Origin: Sulfurimonas sp. HSL-1716
GTDB lineage: Bacteria; Campylobacterota; Campylobacteria; Campylobacterales; Sulfurimonadaceae
Assembly (NCBI RefSeq): GCF_039645975.1
Contig: NZ_CP147918.1
Location: 2,170,001-2,234,000 of the forward strand
Direction: 5' to 3'
DNA length: 64,000 bases
A model generated the notes under the pieces. The model was not told where the DNA came from. It saw only the letters and a program-made list of their open reading frames with translations, and searched no databases. A program made the translations under genes and the position numbers. Positions 8,215-18,006 of the stretch are shown piece after piece; the stretch's first letter is position 1; every line of letters starts with the position of its first letter.

Positions 8215-9081
8215 TTGAAAAAAAGAATATTAGTCACCGGCGGTGCGGGATTTGTAGGAAGTAATCTTTGTGAAAGACTTGCACAGGATGAAAATAACGA
8301 AGTATACTCTCTTGACAACTACTTTACGGGCAGCAAAGAAAATCACGTAGCAAACGTGACCTACATCGAAGGTCTTACGGCGGATATAGATAAACTTATA
8401 GATTTTGAACCCCATACCATCTACCATCTCGGAGAATATTCAAGAGTCGAGCAAAGCTTTGAGGATATCGAACAGGTCTGGAGATTCAACAAGGACGGTA
8501 TCTTCTCCGTCTTACAGTTCGCGCGCAAAACGGGTGCAAAGATCGTCTATGCCGGAAGCAGTACAAAATTCGGCGACGGCGGACTCGGGCGAAGCCAGTC
8601 GCCTTATGCATGGAGCAAAGCGACAAACACCGAACTTGTAGAAAACTACGGCAACTGGTTTAACGTCCCCTATGCGATAGTCTACTTTTACAACGTTTAC
8701 GGAAAAAGAGAGATACAAACGGGTAGATACGCCACTTTGATCGCCCTGTTCAAAGAAAAGATGAAAAAAGGCGAACCGCTTACGATCGTAAGCCCCGGAA
8801 CGCAGAAGAGAAACTTCACTCACGTCGACGACATCATAAACGGTCTTGTGCTTGTAGGTGAAAACGGTTACGGCGACGAGTTCGGGATAGGAAGCCCCGA
8901 AGCTTACAGCGTCAAAGAGATCGCCGAGATGTTCGGCGGAAAGATCGAGATGCTTCCCGAGAGAAAAGGAAACCGTATGACAGCCGATGTGGTCACCGCG
9001 AAAACAGAAGCACTTGGATGGAAGCCGAGCCGCACCATCAGAGAATACATAGAAGAGCAAAGAGCCAACAATTGGCAATAA
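8215..9081 (+). CDS. NAD-dependent sugar-nucleotide epimerase/dehydratase
   Basis: Extended short-chain dehydrogenase of 288 residues. The N-terminal dinucleotide site is [10 protein letters not shown] (residues 8-17) and the YxxxK catalytic pair is in [10 protein letters not shown] substrate-binding region includes FYNVYGKRE and NFTHVDDI. The family includes UDP-glucose and UDP-glucuronate 4-epimerases and related enzymes; the exact substrate cannot be read from the sequence. Translation begins at TTG 8215 behind ACAGGACC; no nearby ATG fits the fold. It is the first gene of an operon that continues with rmlA, rmlC, rmlD and rmlB, 19 bases before rmlA, so it probably supplies another activated sugar for the same glycan. 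Confidence 0.85.
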   Translation: MKKRILVTGGAGFVGSNLCERLAQDENNEVYSLDNYFTGSKENHVANVTYIEGLTADIDKLIDFEPHTIYHLGEYSRVEQSFEDIEQVWRFNKDGIFSVLQFARKTGAKIVYAGSSTKFGDGGLGRSQSPYAWSKATNTELVENYGNWFNVPYAIVYFYNVYGKREIQTGRYATLIALFKEKMKKGEPLTIVSPGTQKRNFTHVDDIINGLVLVGENGYGDEFGIGSPEAYSVKEIAEMFGGKIEMLPERKGNRMTADVVTAKTEALGWKPSRTIREYIEEQRANNWQ

Positions 9082-9100
9082 CGCGAAAGAGAGCAGATAT

Positions 9101-9991
9101 ATGAAAGGCATCATCTTAGCCGGAGGAAGCGGTACCAGACTCTATCCCATAACAAAAGGCGTGAGCAAACAGCTCGTACCGATCTATGACAAACCTATGG
9201 TCTACTATCCGCTCTCCGTTCTCATGCTTGCAGGAATCACGGAAGTACTTATCATCTCGACCCCGCATGATCTGCCGAGATTTGAAGATCTTTTAGGCGA
9301 CGGAAACGATATAGGAATGCGGTTTTCTTATAAAGAACAGCCCTCACCGGACGGACTGGCTCAGGCATTCATCCTTGGAAACGAATTTATCGGCGGCGAC
9401 GATGTGTGTCTGATCCTCGGCGACAACATCTTCTACGGACACGGTCTTACACAACTTTTAGCGCAAAGCGTAAAAAATGCCAAAGACGACAATAATGCGA
9501 CCGTATTTGGTTACTACGTCAAAGATCCCGAGCGTTACGGTGTTGCCGAATTCGACAGTAAGGGCAATGTAACAAGCATCGAAGAAAAGCCGAAAGATCC
9601 AAAAAGCAACTATGCCGTCGTAGGTCTTTATTTCTATCCTAATGACGTAGTACAAAAAGCAAAACTCGTCAAACCGAGCGCAAGAGGCGAGTTAGAGATA
9701 ACCACACTGAATCAGGATTATCTGAGCGAGCAGAGACTGAAAGTCGAACTTATGGGCAGAGGTTATGCCTGGCTGGACACCGGAACACATGAGTCTCTGC
9801 TTGAAGCCAGCCAGTTTATCCAGACCATTGAAAAACGTCAAGCTTTAAAAGTCGCCTGTATAGAAGAGATAGCCTATGAGATGGGATATATCTCAAAAGA
9901 AAAACTTCTTGAACTGGCACAGCCATTAAGCAAGAACCAATATGGAGAGTATCTTATCCGAAGAGCATTACAGCCAAGAAGGATCAGATAG
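9101..9991 (+). CDS. rmlA: Glucose-1-phosphate thymidylyltransferase
   Basis: First enzyme of dTDP-L-rhamnose synthesis: joins dTTP and glucose-1-phosphate. It is 296 residues long, typical for the family. The nucleotide-binding motif [17 protein letters not shown] starts at residue 8, followed by [15 protein letters not shown]. The product and metal site is in LGDNIFYG, with [19 protein letters not shown] further on and [17 protein letters not shown] near the end. The next gene, rmlC, starts directly after its stop codon. Confidence 0.97.
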   Translation: MKGIILAGGSGTRLYPITKGVSKQLVPIYDKPMVYYPLSVLMLAGITEVLIISTPHDLPRFEDLLGDGNDIGMRFSYKEQPSPDGLAQAFILGNEFIGGDDVCLILGDNIFYGHGLTQLLAQSVKNAKDDNNATVFGYYVKDPERYGVAEFDSKGNVTSIEEKPKDPKSNYAVVGLYFYPNDVVQKAKLVKPSARGELEITTLNQDYLSEQRLKVELMGRGYAWLDTGTHESLLEASQFIQTIEKRQALKVACIEEIAYEMGYISKEKLLELAQPLSKNQYGEYLIRRALQPRRIR

Positions 9992-10597
9992 ATGATATTT
10001 ACAAGAACGGATATACCCGATGTCATTATCTGCGAACCGAAAGTGCATGGAGACAACCGCGGTTATTTCGTAGAGACGTTTCGAGCCGATAAACTTGAAA
10101 AATTTTTAGGATACAAGATAGATTTTTGTCAGGACAATGAAAGCAAAAGCTCGCGCGGCGTACTGCGCGGACTTCACTATCAGCTTCCTCCTCATGCACA
10201 GACAAAGCTCGTACGCGTCATACAGGGACGTGTTTTGGATGTAGCGGTAGACATACGAAAAAATTCACCTACGTTCGGTCAGCATGTTGCAGTCGAACTA
10301 AGCGGCGATAACAAGAAACAGATCTTGGTCCCAAGAGGATTCGCACATGGATTCGTTGTTCTTGAAGAAGATACCGTATTTGCCTATAAGGTAGACAACT
10401 ACTACTCTCCCGAATGCGACAGAGGCATAGCGTTTGACGATCCTGCGTTGGGTATCGACTGGCAGATACTGCATGAAGAACTTAATCTCTCCGCCAAAGA
10501 CAGAGTTCAACCGCTTTTAAAAGATGCGAAAGATCTGTTTGAATACGGTATCGACTATTACACCATACTCTCTCGTCAAGGCACAGATCATGCATAA
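9992..10597 (+). CDS. rmlC: dTDP-4-dehydrorhamnose 3,5-epimerase
   Basis: Third enzyme of dTDP-rhamnose synthesis, a cupin-type epimerase of 201 residues. Family motifs are visible: HGDNRGYFVETF, QDNESKSSRGVLRGLHYQ with the catalytic His, DVAVDIRKNSPTFG and PRGFAHGFVVL. The ATG directly follows the rmlA stop and has AAGGAT upstream. The 3' end overlaps the rmlD start by 8 bases. Confidence 0.97.
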   Translation: MIFTRTDIPDVIICEPKVHGDNRGYFVETFRADKLEKFLGYKIDFCQDNESKSSRGVLRGLHYQLPPHAQTKLVRVIQGRVLDVAVDIRKNSPTFGQHVAVELSGDNKKQILVPRGFAHGFVVLEEDTVFAYKVDNYYSPECDRGIAFDDPALGIDWQILHEELNLSAKDRVQPLLKDAKDLFEYGIDYYTILSRQGTDHA

Positions 10598-11456
10598 TAT
10601 TTTAATAACGGGAGCGGACGGTCAACTAGGCAGCGAGATCAAAGCTTTGCATGACGATTATCCGTACAGCTGCTTTTTCACGGACAAAGACTCTTTGAAT
10701 ATTACAGATTATAAAGCAGTTCAACGATTTTGTGAAAAAAACAACATCCAAACGATCATAAATTGCGCTGCGTACACAGCCGTCGACAAAGCGGAATCGG
10801 ATGCAGAAAACGCCGACAAGATAAACCATTTGGCAGTTGCAAACCTTGCACTGACAGCAAAAGAAAAAAATATCCGGCTTATTCACATATCGACGGACTA
10901 TGTATTTGACGGACGACACCACAAACCGTACAACGAAGAAGATACTCCGAACCCTGAGTCCGTTTACGGAAAAACAAAATATGAGGGTGAAAAAGCTATG
11001 ATAAAAGCCGCCCCGAAGAATTCTATCATTATAAGAACATCATGGATATACAGCTCTTTTGGAACCAACTTCGTAAAAACCATGCTGCGGCTCGGACGTG
11101 AGAAAGAGCGGCTCGGAGTGATCTACGATCAAGTGGGGACTCCCACATATGCAAAAGACTTGATAAGAACGATACTTACGATATTACCGGATATTAAAAA
11201 TGAAAAAGTAGAGATATACAACTACTCTAATGAAGGGGTGCTAAGCTGGTATGACTTCGCAAAAGAGATCATGCGCATGGCAAAGCTTAAATGCGAAATA
11301 GATCCTATCGAAGCAAAAGAGTACCCCCTGCCGGCATCAAGACCACACTGCTCGCTGCTAAGCAAAGCGAAGATAAAAAAGGAGTTCGGTATAACGATAC
11401 CTTTTTGGAAAGACAGTCTGGATGCATGTTTAACGATAATGGGAGAGAGAAGATAA
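10590..11456 (+). CDS. rmlD: dTDP-4-dehydrorhamnose reductase
   Basis: Last enzyme of dTDP-rhamnose synthesis, 288 residues. The ATG at 10590 is chosen because it gives the standard N-terminus MHNILITGADGQLGSE. The frame is open further upstream but only through rmlC. Motifs: GADGQLG for NADPH, CAAYTAVDKAE, STDYVFDG and the YxxxK pair in VYGKTKYEGE. The stop overlaps the ATG of rmlB by one base (TAATG), a sign of coupled translation. Confidence 0.96.
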   Translation: MHNILITGADGQLGSEIKALHDDYPYSCFFTDKDSLNITDYKAVQRFCEKNNIQTIINCAAYTAVDKAESDAENADKINHLAVANLALTAKEKNIRLIHISTDYVFDGRHHKPYNEEDTPNPESVYGKTKYEGEKAMIKAAPKNSIIIRTSWIYSSFGTNFVKTMLRLGREKERLGVIYDQVGTPTYAKDLIRTILTILPDIKNEKVEIYNYSNEGVLSWYDFAKEIMRMAKLKCEIDPIEAKEYPLPASRPHCSLLSKAKIKKEFGITIPFWKDSLDACLTIMGERR

Positions 11457-12475
11457 TGAAAAATATTTTAGTTACGGGATGCGCAGGATTCATCGGAAGC
11501 AATTTCATTCCCTATTTCTTGGATAAATATCCTGAGTATAATTTGATAAATCTCGACCTTTTGACATATGCGGGAGATTTGAAAAACCTCAAAGAGGTAG
11601 AGGATCATCCCAGATATAAATTTATAAAAGGCGATATCTGCAACCGTGAACTGGTTGAGTTCATTTTTAGCGAATACGACATACAAGGCGTCATCCATTT
11701 TGCCGCAGAGTCACATGTGGACAACTCCATAAAGAATCCCGGAATTTTTGTGCAGACAAACGTGAACGGAACGTTCACGCTGATCGACGTTGCATATAAA
11801 AAATGGATGCGAAGCCCATTCGTCCATAACGAAAAATACAAAGCAAGCAGATTTCACCATATCTCGACCGATGAGGTATACGGAACTTTAGGCGATACCG
11901 GCCTCTTCAGCGAAGAGACTCCGTACGCGCCGAACTCTCCCTACAGTGCAAGCAAAGCATCAAGCGATATGATCGTAAGAAGCTATCGCCATACATACGG
12001 GATGAATACCGTCATCACCAACTGTTCAAACAACTACGGACCAAAACAGCATAACGAAAAACTGATCCCGACCATTATAAAAAAAGCGCTGGCAAACGAA
12101 CCGATCCCGATATACGGGGACGGAAAAAACATACGCGACTGGCTTTACGTGCTGGATCACTGCAAAGGGATAGATCTCGTCTATCACACAGGCAAAGCGG
12201 GAGAGGTTTACAACATAGGCGGAAGAAACGAAAGAGACAACCTTTACATCGTCAATAAGATATGCGAAATCCTCGATGTAAAAGTTCCCGCTAAAAAAAG
12301 CTATAAAGACCTCATAACCTTCGTAGAAGACCGTGCGGGACATGACAGGCGTTATGCCATCGATGCGACCAAGATAGAAACAGAGCTCGGCTGGAGAGCC
12401 GATGAGAACTTTGAAAGCGGGATCGTAAAGACCGTCGAGTGGTATCTTTTAAAGTTTCAGGCTCATACTAAGTGA
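11456..12475 (+). CDS. rmlB: dTDP-glucose 4,6-dehydratase
   Basis: Second enzyme of dTDP-rhamnose synthesis, 339 residues from the ATG at 11456. The N-terminus is MKNILVTGCAGFIGSNF, and HFAAESHVDNSI, HISTDEVYGTLG and the catalytic YSASKASSD are all present. NCSNNYGPKQ and RDWLYVLDHCKGI complete the family pattern. It closes the operon that began at 8215. The last 13 bases overlap the 3' end of the convergent gene at 12463, and no terminator hairpin is visible between them. Confidence 0.97.
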   Translation: MKNILVTGCAGFIGSNFIPYFLDKYPEYNLINLDLLTYAGDLKNLKEVEDHPRYKFIKGDICNRELVEFIFSEYDIQGVIHFAAESHVDNSIKNPGIFVQTNVNGTFTLIDVAYKKWMRSPFVHNEKYKASRFHHISTDEVYGTLGDTGLFSEETPYAPNSPYSASKASSDMIVRSYRHTYGMNTVITNCSNNYGPKQHNEKLIPTIIKKALANEPIPIYGDGKNIRDWLYVLDHCKGIDLVYHTGKAGEVYNIGGRNERDNLYIVNKICEILDVKVPAKKSYKDLITFVEDRAGHDRRYAIDATKIETELGWRADENFESGIVKTVEWYLLKFQAHTK

Positions 12476-13443
12476 GCCTTTTGCAGTATATATTCCGCAC
12501 GTTTCACATCCGTATGATACATCTCTAGATGTTTTTTTCCGGCTTGTGCCATCGTCTCCCGTTCTGATTCGTTTTTCAAATAATATTCACACAGCTCGAC
12601 CAGATCACTGAGATCGTCTTTACAATGCACGACATGTACGCCGTTTTCAAAATCATGAGGAATATTTATTTGCGGTTTTTGCGTTATCATAAGACTGCCG
12701 ACCGCAGGAACTTCCCAATAACGCATCGTATCCCATCCGCCGCCTCTGAAGTTCAACACGATTTTACAACGTTTTAACTCTTGAAGATAAAATGAACCCT
12801 TTCGGGAATATCTACTGAATTTTTGATTACGTTTTGTCCCGTTTGCTTTACAGTCGAACTTATCTTCTAGCAGGTTCAGTGCTCTTGTTCTGATTCCGTC
12901 ACCCGTTTCTACGGCCCAAAAAGAAACATCATATTTTTTTTCATCAGGCAAAGAGGGCAAGCGGTCAAGGTTAAAAGAGATCTGCAAAGGAAAGACATTT
13001 GCCGGATGATCTGCCCCTATTAGATACTCTCTTTTAAAGATATAATCAAAAGCTCTTATCTTCTGTGATTTTTCATAAAGTTCAGGGCGTCCGTAGACAG
13101 TAAGGTCTGATCCAATCCCCGAACCGTCTCCGCCGTCTACAAAGATAACGGGTATATTTTTATCTATATTCGGAGCTAATTCTATATACTTTTCAAAACA
13201 GTCGACTTTTGAAGCGGCAACTATAACTGCATCGTAACGGGCATTTACTCTATTTATCAGAGAAGGAAAAAGAGAACCCGGAATGTATCCGAGATTCTTA
13301 GGATATTTTTTATAGTTGATATGAAATTTCTTGTTCCATGCGACATCGACGACATTTTTAGCACCCAGTAATTTCACGAGCCCGCTGTATGTCAGATCCT
13401 GCACATAATCAGCAGAATGGCTGTTTATAAATAAAATCTTAAT
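12463..13443 (-). CDS. CgeB-like glycosyltransferase, probable ATT start
   Basis: Putative glycosyltransferase of about 326 residues. The C-terminal part (VLNFRGGGWDTMRYWEVPAVG, then a stretch ending in CEYYLKNESERETMAQAGKKH) resembles CgeB/exostosin-like GT-B enzymes; the acceptor is unknown. The first standard start is a GTG at 13404, but it would remove the first beta strand. Reading further upstream gives KILFINSHSADYVQDL from an ATT codon at 13441-13443, with AAAAGGAG five bases before it. This is the expected N-terminus for the fold, so a rare ATT start is proposed. It stands alone on the minus strand between the rhamnose operon and the dehydrogenase at 13509. Confidence 0.7.
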   Translation of the reverse strand: MKILFINSHSADYVQDLTYSGLVKLLGAKNVVDVAWNKKFHINYKKYPKNLGYIPGSLFPSLINRVNARYDAVIVAASKVDCFEKYIELAPNIDKNIPVIFVDGGDGSGIGSDLTVYGRPELYEKSQKIRAFDYIFKREYLIGADHPANVFPLQISFNLDRLPSLPDEKKYDVSFWAVETGDGIRTRALNLLEDKFDCKANGTKRNQKFSRYSRKGSFYLQELKRCKIVLNFRGGGWDTMRYWEVPAVGSLMITQKPQINIPHDFENGVHVVHCKDDLSDLVELCEYYLKNESERETMAQAGKKHLEMYHTDVKRAEYILQKAHLV

Positions 13444-13485
13444 ATTAGCTCCTTTTAGATATAATATTCACCTTTCAATTAAGAT

Positions 13486-13491
13486 TATAAT
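13486..13491 (+). promoter_or_regulatory. -10 box for the nucleotide-sugar dehydrogenase
   Basis: TATAAT 18 bases upstream of the ATG at 13509, in the 65-base divergent gap. No good -35 box is seen, which is common for Campylobacterota promoters. Confidence 0.5.
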
Positions 13492-13508
13492 AATAGCGAA
13501 AGAATACT

Positions 13509-14771
13509 ATGAAAACATATAAAATAGCGGTTATCGGATTAGGATATGTCGGTTTACCATTGGCGGTTGCTTTTGGCGAAAAATATGAAACGATCGGTTT
13601 TGATATTGCCCAATTGAGGATCGATGAACTTAACAGAGGCCATGACAGAACACTAGAAATAGATGACAAACAACTCTTAACAGCTATTAAAGACAATCAC
13701 CTCTCTTTTACGAACGACCTAAACAAAATATCGGACTGCAATATCTATATAGTAACAGTTCCGACGCCTATCGACGATCATAAACGGCCTGACCTTACAC
13801 CTTTGATAAAAGCAAGTGAATCGATCGGGAAAGTTCTTAAAAAGAATGACATCGTCATCTACGAATCGACCGTTTACCCGGGTGCGACCGAAGAGGTCTG
13901 CGTACCCATACTAGAAAAAACTTCCGGGCTAACTTTCAACAAAGAGTTTTTCTGCGGATATTCTCCTGAACGTATCAATCCCGGTGATAAAAAACATACC
14001 GTAAAAAATATCTTAAAAGTAACTTCCGGTTCGACAAAAGAGATTGCTATAGAGGTAGATAATCTTTACAAAAGCATTATAACGGCCGGAACACATCTGG
14101 CAGATTCCATAAAAGTAGCAGAAGCCGCAAAGGTTATCGAGAATTCCCAACGTGACATCAATGTCGCTTTTGTTAACGAGCTTGCGATCATCTTTAATAA
14201 ACTCGGCATAGACACAAATGCCGTACTTGATGCAGCAGGTACGAAATGGAATTTTTTACCATTTAGACCGGGACTTGTAGGAGGACACTGTATAGGTGTC
14301 GATCCTTACTACTTGACATATAAAGCTCAAGAGGTCGGATATAATCCGGAGATTATCCTCGCAGGACGCAGGCTCAACGACAACATGGGGATCTATGTCG
14401 CCAATCAGGTTATAAAGCTCATGATAAAAAAAGGGCATAAGATAGAGGGTTCCAATATCCTTGTTTTGGGTATAACGTTCAAAGAAAACTGTACAGATAC
14501 AAGAAATACAAGAGTCGTAGATGTTATAAACGAGCTCAAAGAGTTCGGATGTAACGTCGACATATATGATCCATGGGCGGATCCCGAACAGGTAAGACAT
14601 GAATACAATTTATCATTACTACAAAACGGTAATATAGATCTCTCTTCTCATCAAGCGATCGTTCTGGCAGTCGCGCACAATGAGTTTAAAGAACTCGATC
14701 TAACCCAAAACGAAAACTGTGTCGTCTACGATATAAAATCGATACTCAAAAAAAGCGATGGAAGACTATAG
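13509..14771 (+). CDS. Nucleotide-sugar 6-dehydrogenase, TviB/WbpA type
   Basis: Oxidises C6 of a UDP-HexNAc sugar to the uronic acid, in two NAD-dependent steps. It has 420 residues. The N-terminal Rossmann motif is [12 protein letters not shown] (residues 8-19), followed by [26 protein letters not shown] and [11 protein letters not shown]. The catalytic cysteine is in [14 protein letters not shown]. These motifs place it with TviB/WbpA enzymes (UDP-GlcNAc or UDP-GalNAc dehydrogenases) rather than with the Ugd at 28484. Exact substrate is not certain. It is followed without a gap by the glycosyltransferase at 14772. Confidence 0.92.
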   Translation: MKTYKIAVIGLGYVGLPLAVAFGEKYETIGFDIAQLRIDELNRGHDRTLEIDDKQLLTAIKDNHLSFTNDLNKISDCNIYIVTVPTPIDDHKRPDLTPLIKASESIGKVLKKNDIVIYESTVYPGATEEVCVPILEKTSGLTFNKEFFCGYSPERINPGDKKHTVKNILKVTSGSTKEIAIEVDNLYKSIITAGTHLADSIKVAEAAKVIENSQRDINVAFVNELAIIFNKLGIDTNAVLDAAGTKWNFLPFRPGLVGGHCIGVDPYYLTYKAQEVGYNPEIILAGRRLNDNMGIYVANQVIKLMIKKGHKIEGSNILVLGITFKENCTDTRNTRVVDVINELKEFGCNVDIYDPWADPEQVRHEYNLSLLQNGNIDLSSHQAIVLAVAHNEFKELDLTQNENCVVYDIKSILKKSDGRL

Positions 14772-15848
14772 TTGAAAAGCAAACAGCCGACCGCCGTTAT
14801 ATGCCTCTCACCGAACAAAGGCGGTATGGAGCTGGCAGGCTTGAAGCTTGCCAAAATATTGTCTGACTATAACGATGTGACTTTGATCGTACGCGACAAC
14901 CATTTTATGCATAAACAATGTCTCGGCAACAAAGACTATTCGAATTTAAAATTCGAGACAATAGACTTCAGGTCCACTTTTAGTTTCTCTATCATATACC
15001 ACGCCCGCAGGATCATTAAGGAAAAACATATTAAAAACGTTATTTTCCTCGGTGCTTCGGAGCTGAAATCTTTATATTTTTCATTTTTAGGATTAGATAT
15101 CAACCTTATCGTACGTCACGGAACGACAAAGTCAAATCCGAAAAAAGATCTTTTTCATAAATTGATATACTCTCGCGTAAGTGCTCATGTAGCAATATCA
15201 AAACATCTGGCAAAAAACGTCGCCTATATCGTCCCTTTTGGAAAAAACACAAAACTGACGACCATTATTCCGTCCATGCCAAAAGCCTGTTCACAACTGC
15301 CAAAAACAAAAAACGAAACGCTTCAGCTTTTACATGTGGGACGCATCACTCCGGGAAAAGGTCTGGCCGAAGCTCTTCTTGCATGCGAAGCACTTTACAA
15401 GAACAAAATCAATTTCCATTTTAACAGCTACGGCTCGATCGCAGAAAACTATAAAGAGGAGTTTATAAAGTTTATAGACTCCTTGCCATACAAAGACTCT
15501 TTTGAAATGTGCGGATTTACCGACAATATCTATGACAAATATCCAAAACATGACATTTTTTTGTTTCCGACCAAAGGCGAAGGATTCGGTAATGTCCTTA
15601 TGGAAGCAATATCTCATGGGATCATCGTTTTAGCTTTTGATAACACGGCCGTCAGTAATTTTAAGGAGATGGGATTTCATATCCATCTTGTCGAAGACAA
15701 AAATGTACAGGCTCTCTCCGAAGAACTGTATATGATCGTACAAAATCTGGATAAAGAGATAGAACTCGCTCAAGAAAACAGAGAGAACGCGAAAGATCTC
15801 TTTGCTCCGTCACGCGAAGCGAATGAGTATTTAGAACTATTGGTCTGA
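14772..15848 (+). CDS. Glycosyltransferase family 4 (GT-B)
   Basis: A 358-residue GT-B glycosyltransferase. The N-terminal region has NKGGMELAGLKLAKIL and the C-terminal nucleotide-binding domain has LLHVGRITPGKGLAEALLA followed by FPTKGEGFGNVLMEAISHG, the usual E-x7-E region of family 4. Donor and acceptor are unknown; it may use the uronic acid made by its upstream neighbour. Start TTG 14772 directly follows the stop of the dehydrogenase. Its stop codon abuts the stop codon of the convergent ligase gene with no base in between. Confidence 0.88.
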   Translation: MKSKQPTAVICLSPNKGGMELAGLKLAKILSDYNDVTLIVRDNHFMHKQCLGNKDYSNLKFETIDFRSTFSFSIIYHARRIIKEKHIKNVIFLGASELKSLYFSFLGLDINLIVRHGTTKSNPKKDLFHKLIYSRVSAHVAISKHLAKNVAYIVPFGKNTKLTTIIPSMPKACSQLPKTKNETLQLLHVGRITPGKGLAEALLACEALYKNKINFHFNSYGSIAENYKEEFIKFIDSLPYKDSFEMCGFTDNIYDKYPKHDIFLFPTKGEGFGNVLMEAISHGIIVLAFDNTAVSNFKEMGFHIHLVEDKNVQALSEELYMIVQNLDKEIELAQENRENAKDLFAPSREANEYLELLV

Positions 15849-17189
15849 TTATATCAACTGATGCAATAAACTTGCCCCTCCGAATACTGCTATCAATATA
15901 ATGATCTGCAACAACTGTTTTTTATCATCCAGCTCTACATAATTTATAGTTCTTCTATCTCTGTTTATTAGTGTCACTGCCAAAAACACGGCCCACAAAG
16001 GGAGAAAGAATCTAAGATTAAACAGTGTCATCAAAGTTCCAAATGCAATGGTCAATGTTATAAATATCATTATAAATCTCAGATCCTTCTCTTTTTGTTT
16101 AAATTTATATATCTGATAAAAAATATTAAGATAAATAAACAAACCGATTATTCCAAGTTTGAGCAATACGCTTAAAAATTGATTATGTTCATGCAAAAGT
16201 GAGTTTATTATGTAATCTTTCTCCGGTGCCATATCATGAATTTTATCCATAGAATCACCCGTACCCACACCGAAGACAGGATCTTTTTTGATCACCTCAT
16301 ATGCATAATAATATATTCCTGTTCTGGCACCTAAAGAAGTATTAAAGTTTGGATCGTCTTTAAATAAAGAGTATAAACTTTGCTCGGTTTGATGTACTTT
16401 TGCGTGAAATATCGGACTAAAGTTATATGCCGTTACAAATACAACGGATATAGCTAAAAATATGCCTAAAGCACTTTTTCTTAAATAAAAAACCGCAAGT
16501 ACAACAATCAGCAAAAAGAATGTAACATACCCCGTTCTTCCTCCGGTAATGAAGATATTTGACGTCGCAGTCACTATAAATATGCCCATAAAGATTTTTA
16601 GATAACCATCATGTTTTTCAAAAAAAGTTTTATGAATTAATAATATAACCGTAAACGCAAGAGCAACACCGTAATGAATGTGGTTTAAAAACGGAGAAGG
16701 GTCTTCCATACTTGGTGCCTGATAAAAAAGGATACGACCGATCTCCAGCTTCCACGGCATTATCCCAAAGTGCATACCATACGAAGTCAATTCACTGATA
16801 AACATTCCGAATATAAAAGCCGATATGACCTTATCGATATATCTGCCGTCTGCTATTGCATAAAATAAAAGCAGATAAAGTCCGTATTTTATGCTTTTTA
16901 CCCAGTATAAGCCCTCGGCAATATTTTCAGTCCACAACATCCCAACGATATATGCAATAAAAATATATACGAAGGCTCTTACTACAGAATTTTGCAATGC
17001 GGCTTTCACATGTTTTACGACATCCCCTCTGATAATAAACAATATAACCATAAAACTAAAAACTGTTGCTTTGATCGTCTGGGATATCGGTAATAAAAAA
17101 GCATACACGACAAGCAGATTATTAAGCCAAAGTGTCAGCAGATCTTTATCTTGAAGATATTTTTTCGATGATAACAGTGTTTTATACAT
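15849..17189 (-). CDS. O-antigen ligase-like polytopic membrane protein
   Basis: A 446-residue protein with about 11 to 12 membrane helices. The large periplasmic loop holds the Wzy_C-type region: GARTGIYYYAYEVIKKDPVFG, then HEHNQFLSVLLKLGIIGLFIY near the C-terminus, a pattern of WaaL ligases and Wzy polymerases. WaaL joins O-chains to lipid A-core; Wzy polymerises them. The sequence does not separate the two, but the neighbouring core-type glycosyltransferases favour a ligase. It is the last gene of a four-gene minus-strand transcript (19848 to 15849) with 4 to 8 base overlaps. Confidence 0.82.
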   Translation of the reverse strand: MYKTLLSSKKYLQDKDLLTLWLNNLLVVYAFLLPISQTIKATVFSFMVILFIIRGDVVKHVKAALQNSVVRAFVYIFIAYIVGMLWTENIAEGLYWVKSIKYGLYLLLFYAIADGRYIDKVISAFIFGMFISELTSYGMHFGIMPWKLEIGRILFYQAPSMEDPSPFLNHIHYGVALAFTVILLIHKTFFEKHDGYLKIFMGIFIVTATSNIFITGGRTGYVTFFLLIVVLAVFYLRKSALGIFLAISVVFVTAYNFSPIFHAKVHQTEQSLYSLFKDDPNFNTSLGARTGIYYYAYEVIKKDPVFGVGTGDSMDKIHDMAPEKDYIINSLLHEHNQFLSVLLKLGIIGLFIYLNIFYQIYKFKQKEKDLRFIMIFITLTIAFGTLMTLFNLRFFLPLWAVFLAVTLINRDRRTINYVELDDKKQLLQIIILIAVFGGASLLHQLI

Positions 17190-18006
17190 TATGCTGTCTC
17201 AACCCCTGCTCACAAACATATTTTTTCTCTTCTTTGTTTTTATTGAATCTTGCCCATTGTTCTTTGCTTGTGGGATTGTTCTGTTTTTTATGAAACAGAT
17301 GAAACGTATTTGCGACATTCTTGCAGGAATGTAATGTAAGTCCGTAAGCGCGAAATCTCCAATCGAGATCCATATCATCGGGCAGCGAAGATTCACCGTA
17401 ACTTTCGTCAAATCCGTTGATGGCTATCATGTCGTCTCTAAAACAGGAGAAATTACAGCCGATAAGGCTTGTATTTCTTTTTCTGCCGGCCATAAAACTT
17501 TTATAGATAAGCGAGTTTGGATCGATATGTACTCCCTGTTCAAATCTAGCATTTCTATCGAACATCAGCCCAAAACCTAAAAAAAAGTAATATTTTTCCA
17601 AAGTATACGGTTTTAAAGCTCCTTCCCTAAACTTTTTTGTCAGCTGTGCATTCAAATTGACTCGTCTTCCGGCTAAAACTCTGCCTCTTTGAGCCAAAGC
17701 CGCATGTCCTTCTACAAATGTAGAATATGGAATAATATCCCCGTCTAAAAATATAAGATATTCGCCGGAACTTTTTAATATCCCGTTATTCTGCGATCTT
17801 GATTTTCGGACACCCGCATCTTCTTGAAACGTATGCTTGACATCCAACCCTTTTATGGAGGTCACATACTCTTTCATCTCCCGGCTGTCATTATCCTCTG
17901 CGACGATCACTTCAAAATTTTTATATGTCTGGGTTTTAAGTGCTTCAATAATGAGGTTCAATGCAGTTATATCTTTATAGACCGCGATTATTATACTTAC
18001 TTTCAT
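17182..18006 (-). CDS. Glycosyltransferase family 2
   Basis: A 274-residue GT-A enzyme. The N-terminus MKVSIIIAVYKDITALNLII and the VIVAEDND segment form the nucleotide-sugar fold. LIFLDGDIIPYS carries the DxD-type metal site, and ESSLPDDMDLDWRFRAYG is the C-terminal region seen in galactosyltransferase-like members (Glyco_transf_7C). It adds a sugar to the core or O-chain; the sugar is unknown. It overlaps its neighbours on both sides (8 bases with the ligase, 4 with the upstream GT4). Confidence 0.88.
   Translation of the reverse strand: MKVSIIIAVYKDITALNLIIEALKTQTYKNFEVIVAEDNDSREMKEYVTSIKGLDVKHTFQEDAGVRKSRSQNNGILKSSGEYLIFLDGDIIPYSTFVEGHAALAQRGRVLAGRRVNLNAQLTKKFREGALKPYTLEKYYFFLGFGLMFDRNARFEQGVHIDPNSLIYKSFMAGRKRNTSLIGCNFSCFRDDMIAINGFDESYGESSLPDDMDLDWRFRAYGLTLHSCKNVANTFHLFHKKQNNPTSKEQWARFNKNKEEKKYVCEQGLRQHNV

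Noticed and set aside
12463-13404. GTG at 13404 as start of the CgeB-like glycosyltransferase
   Set aside because: It would cut off the first strand of the fold, and a good ribosome site lies before the ATT at 13443 instead.
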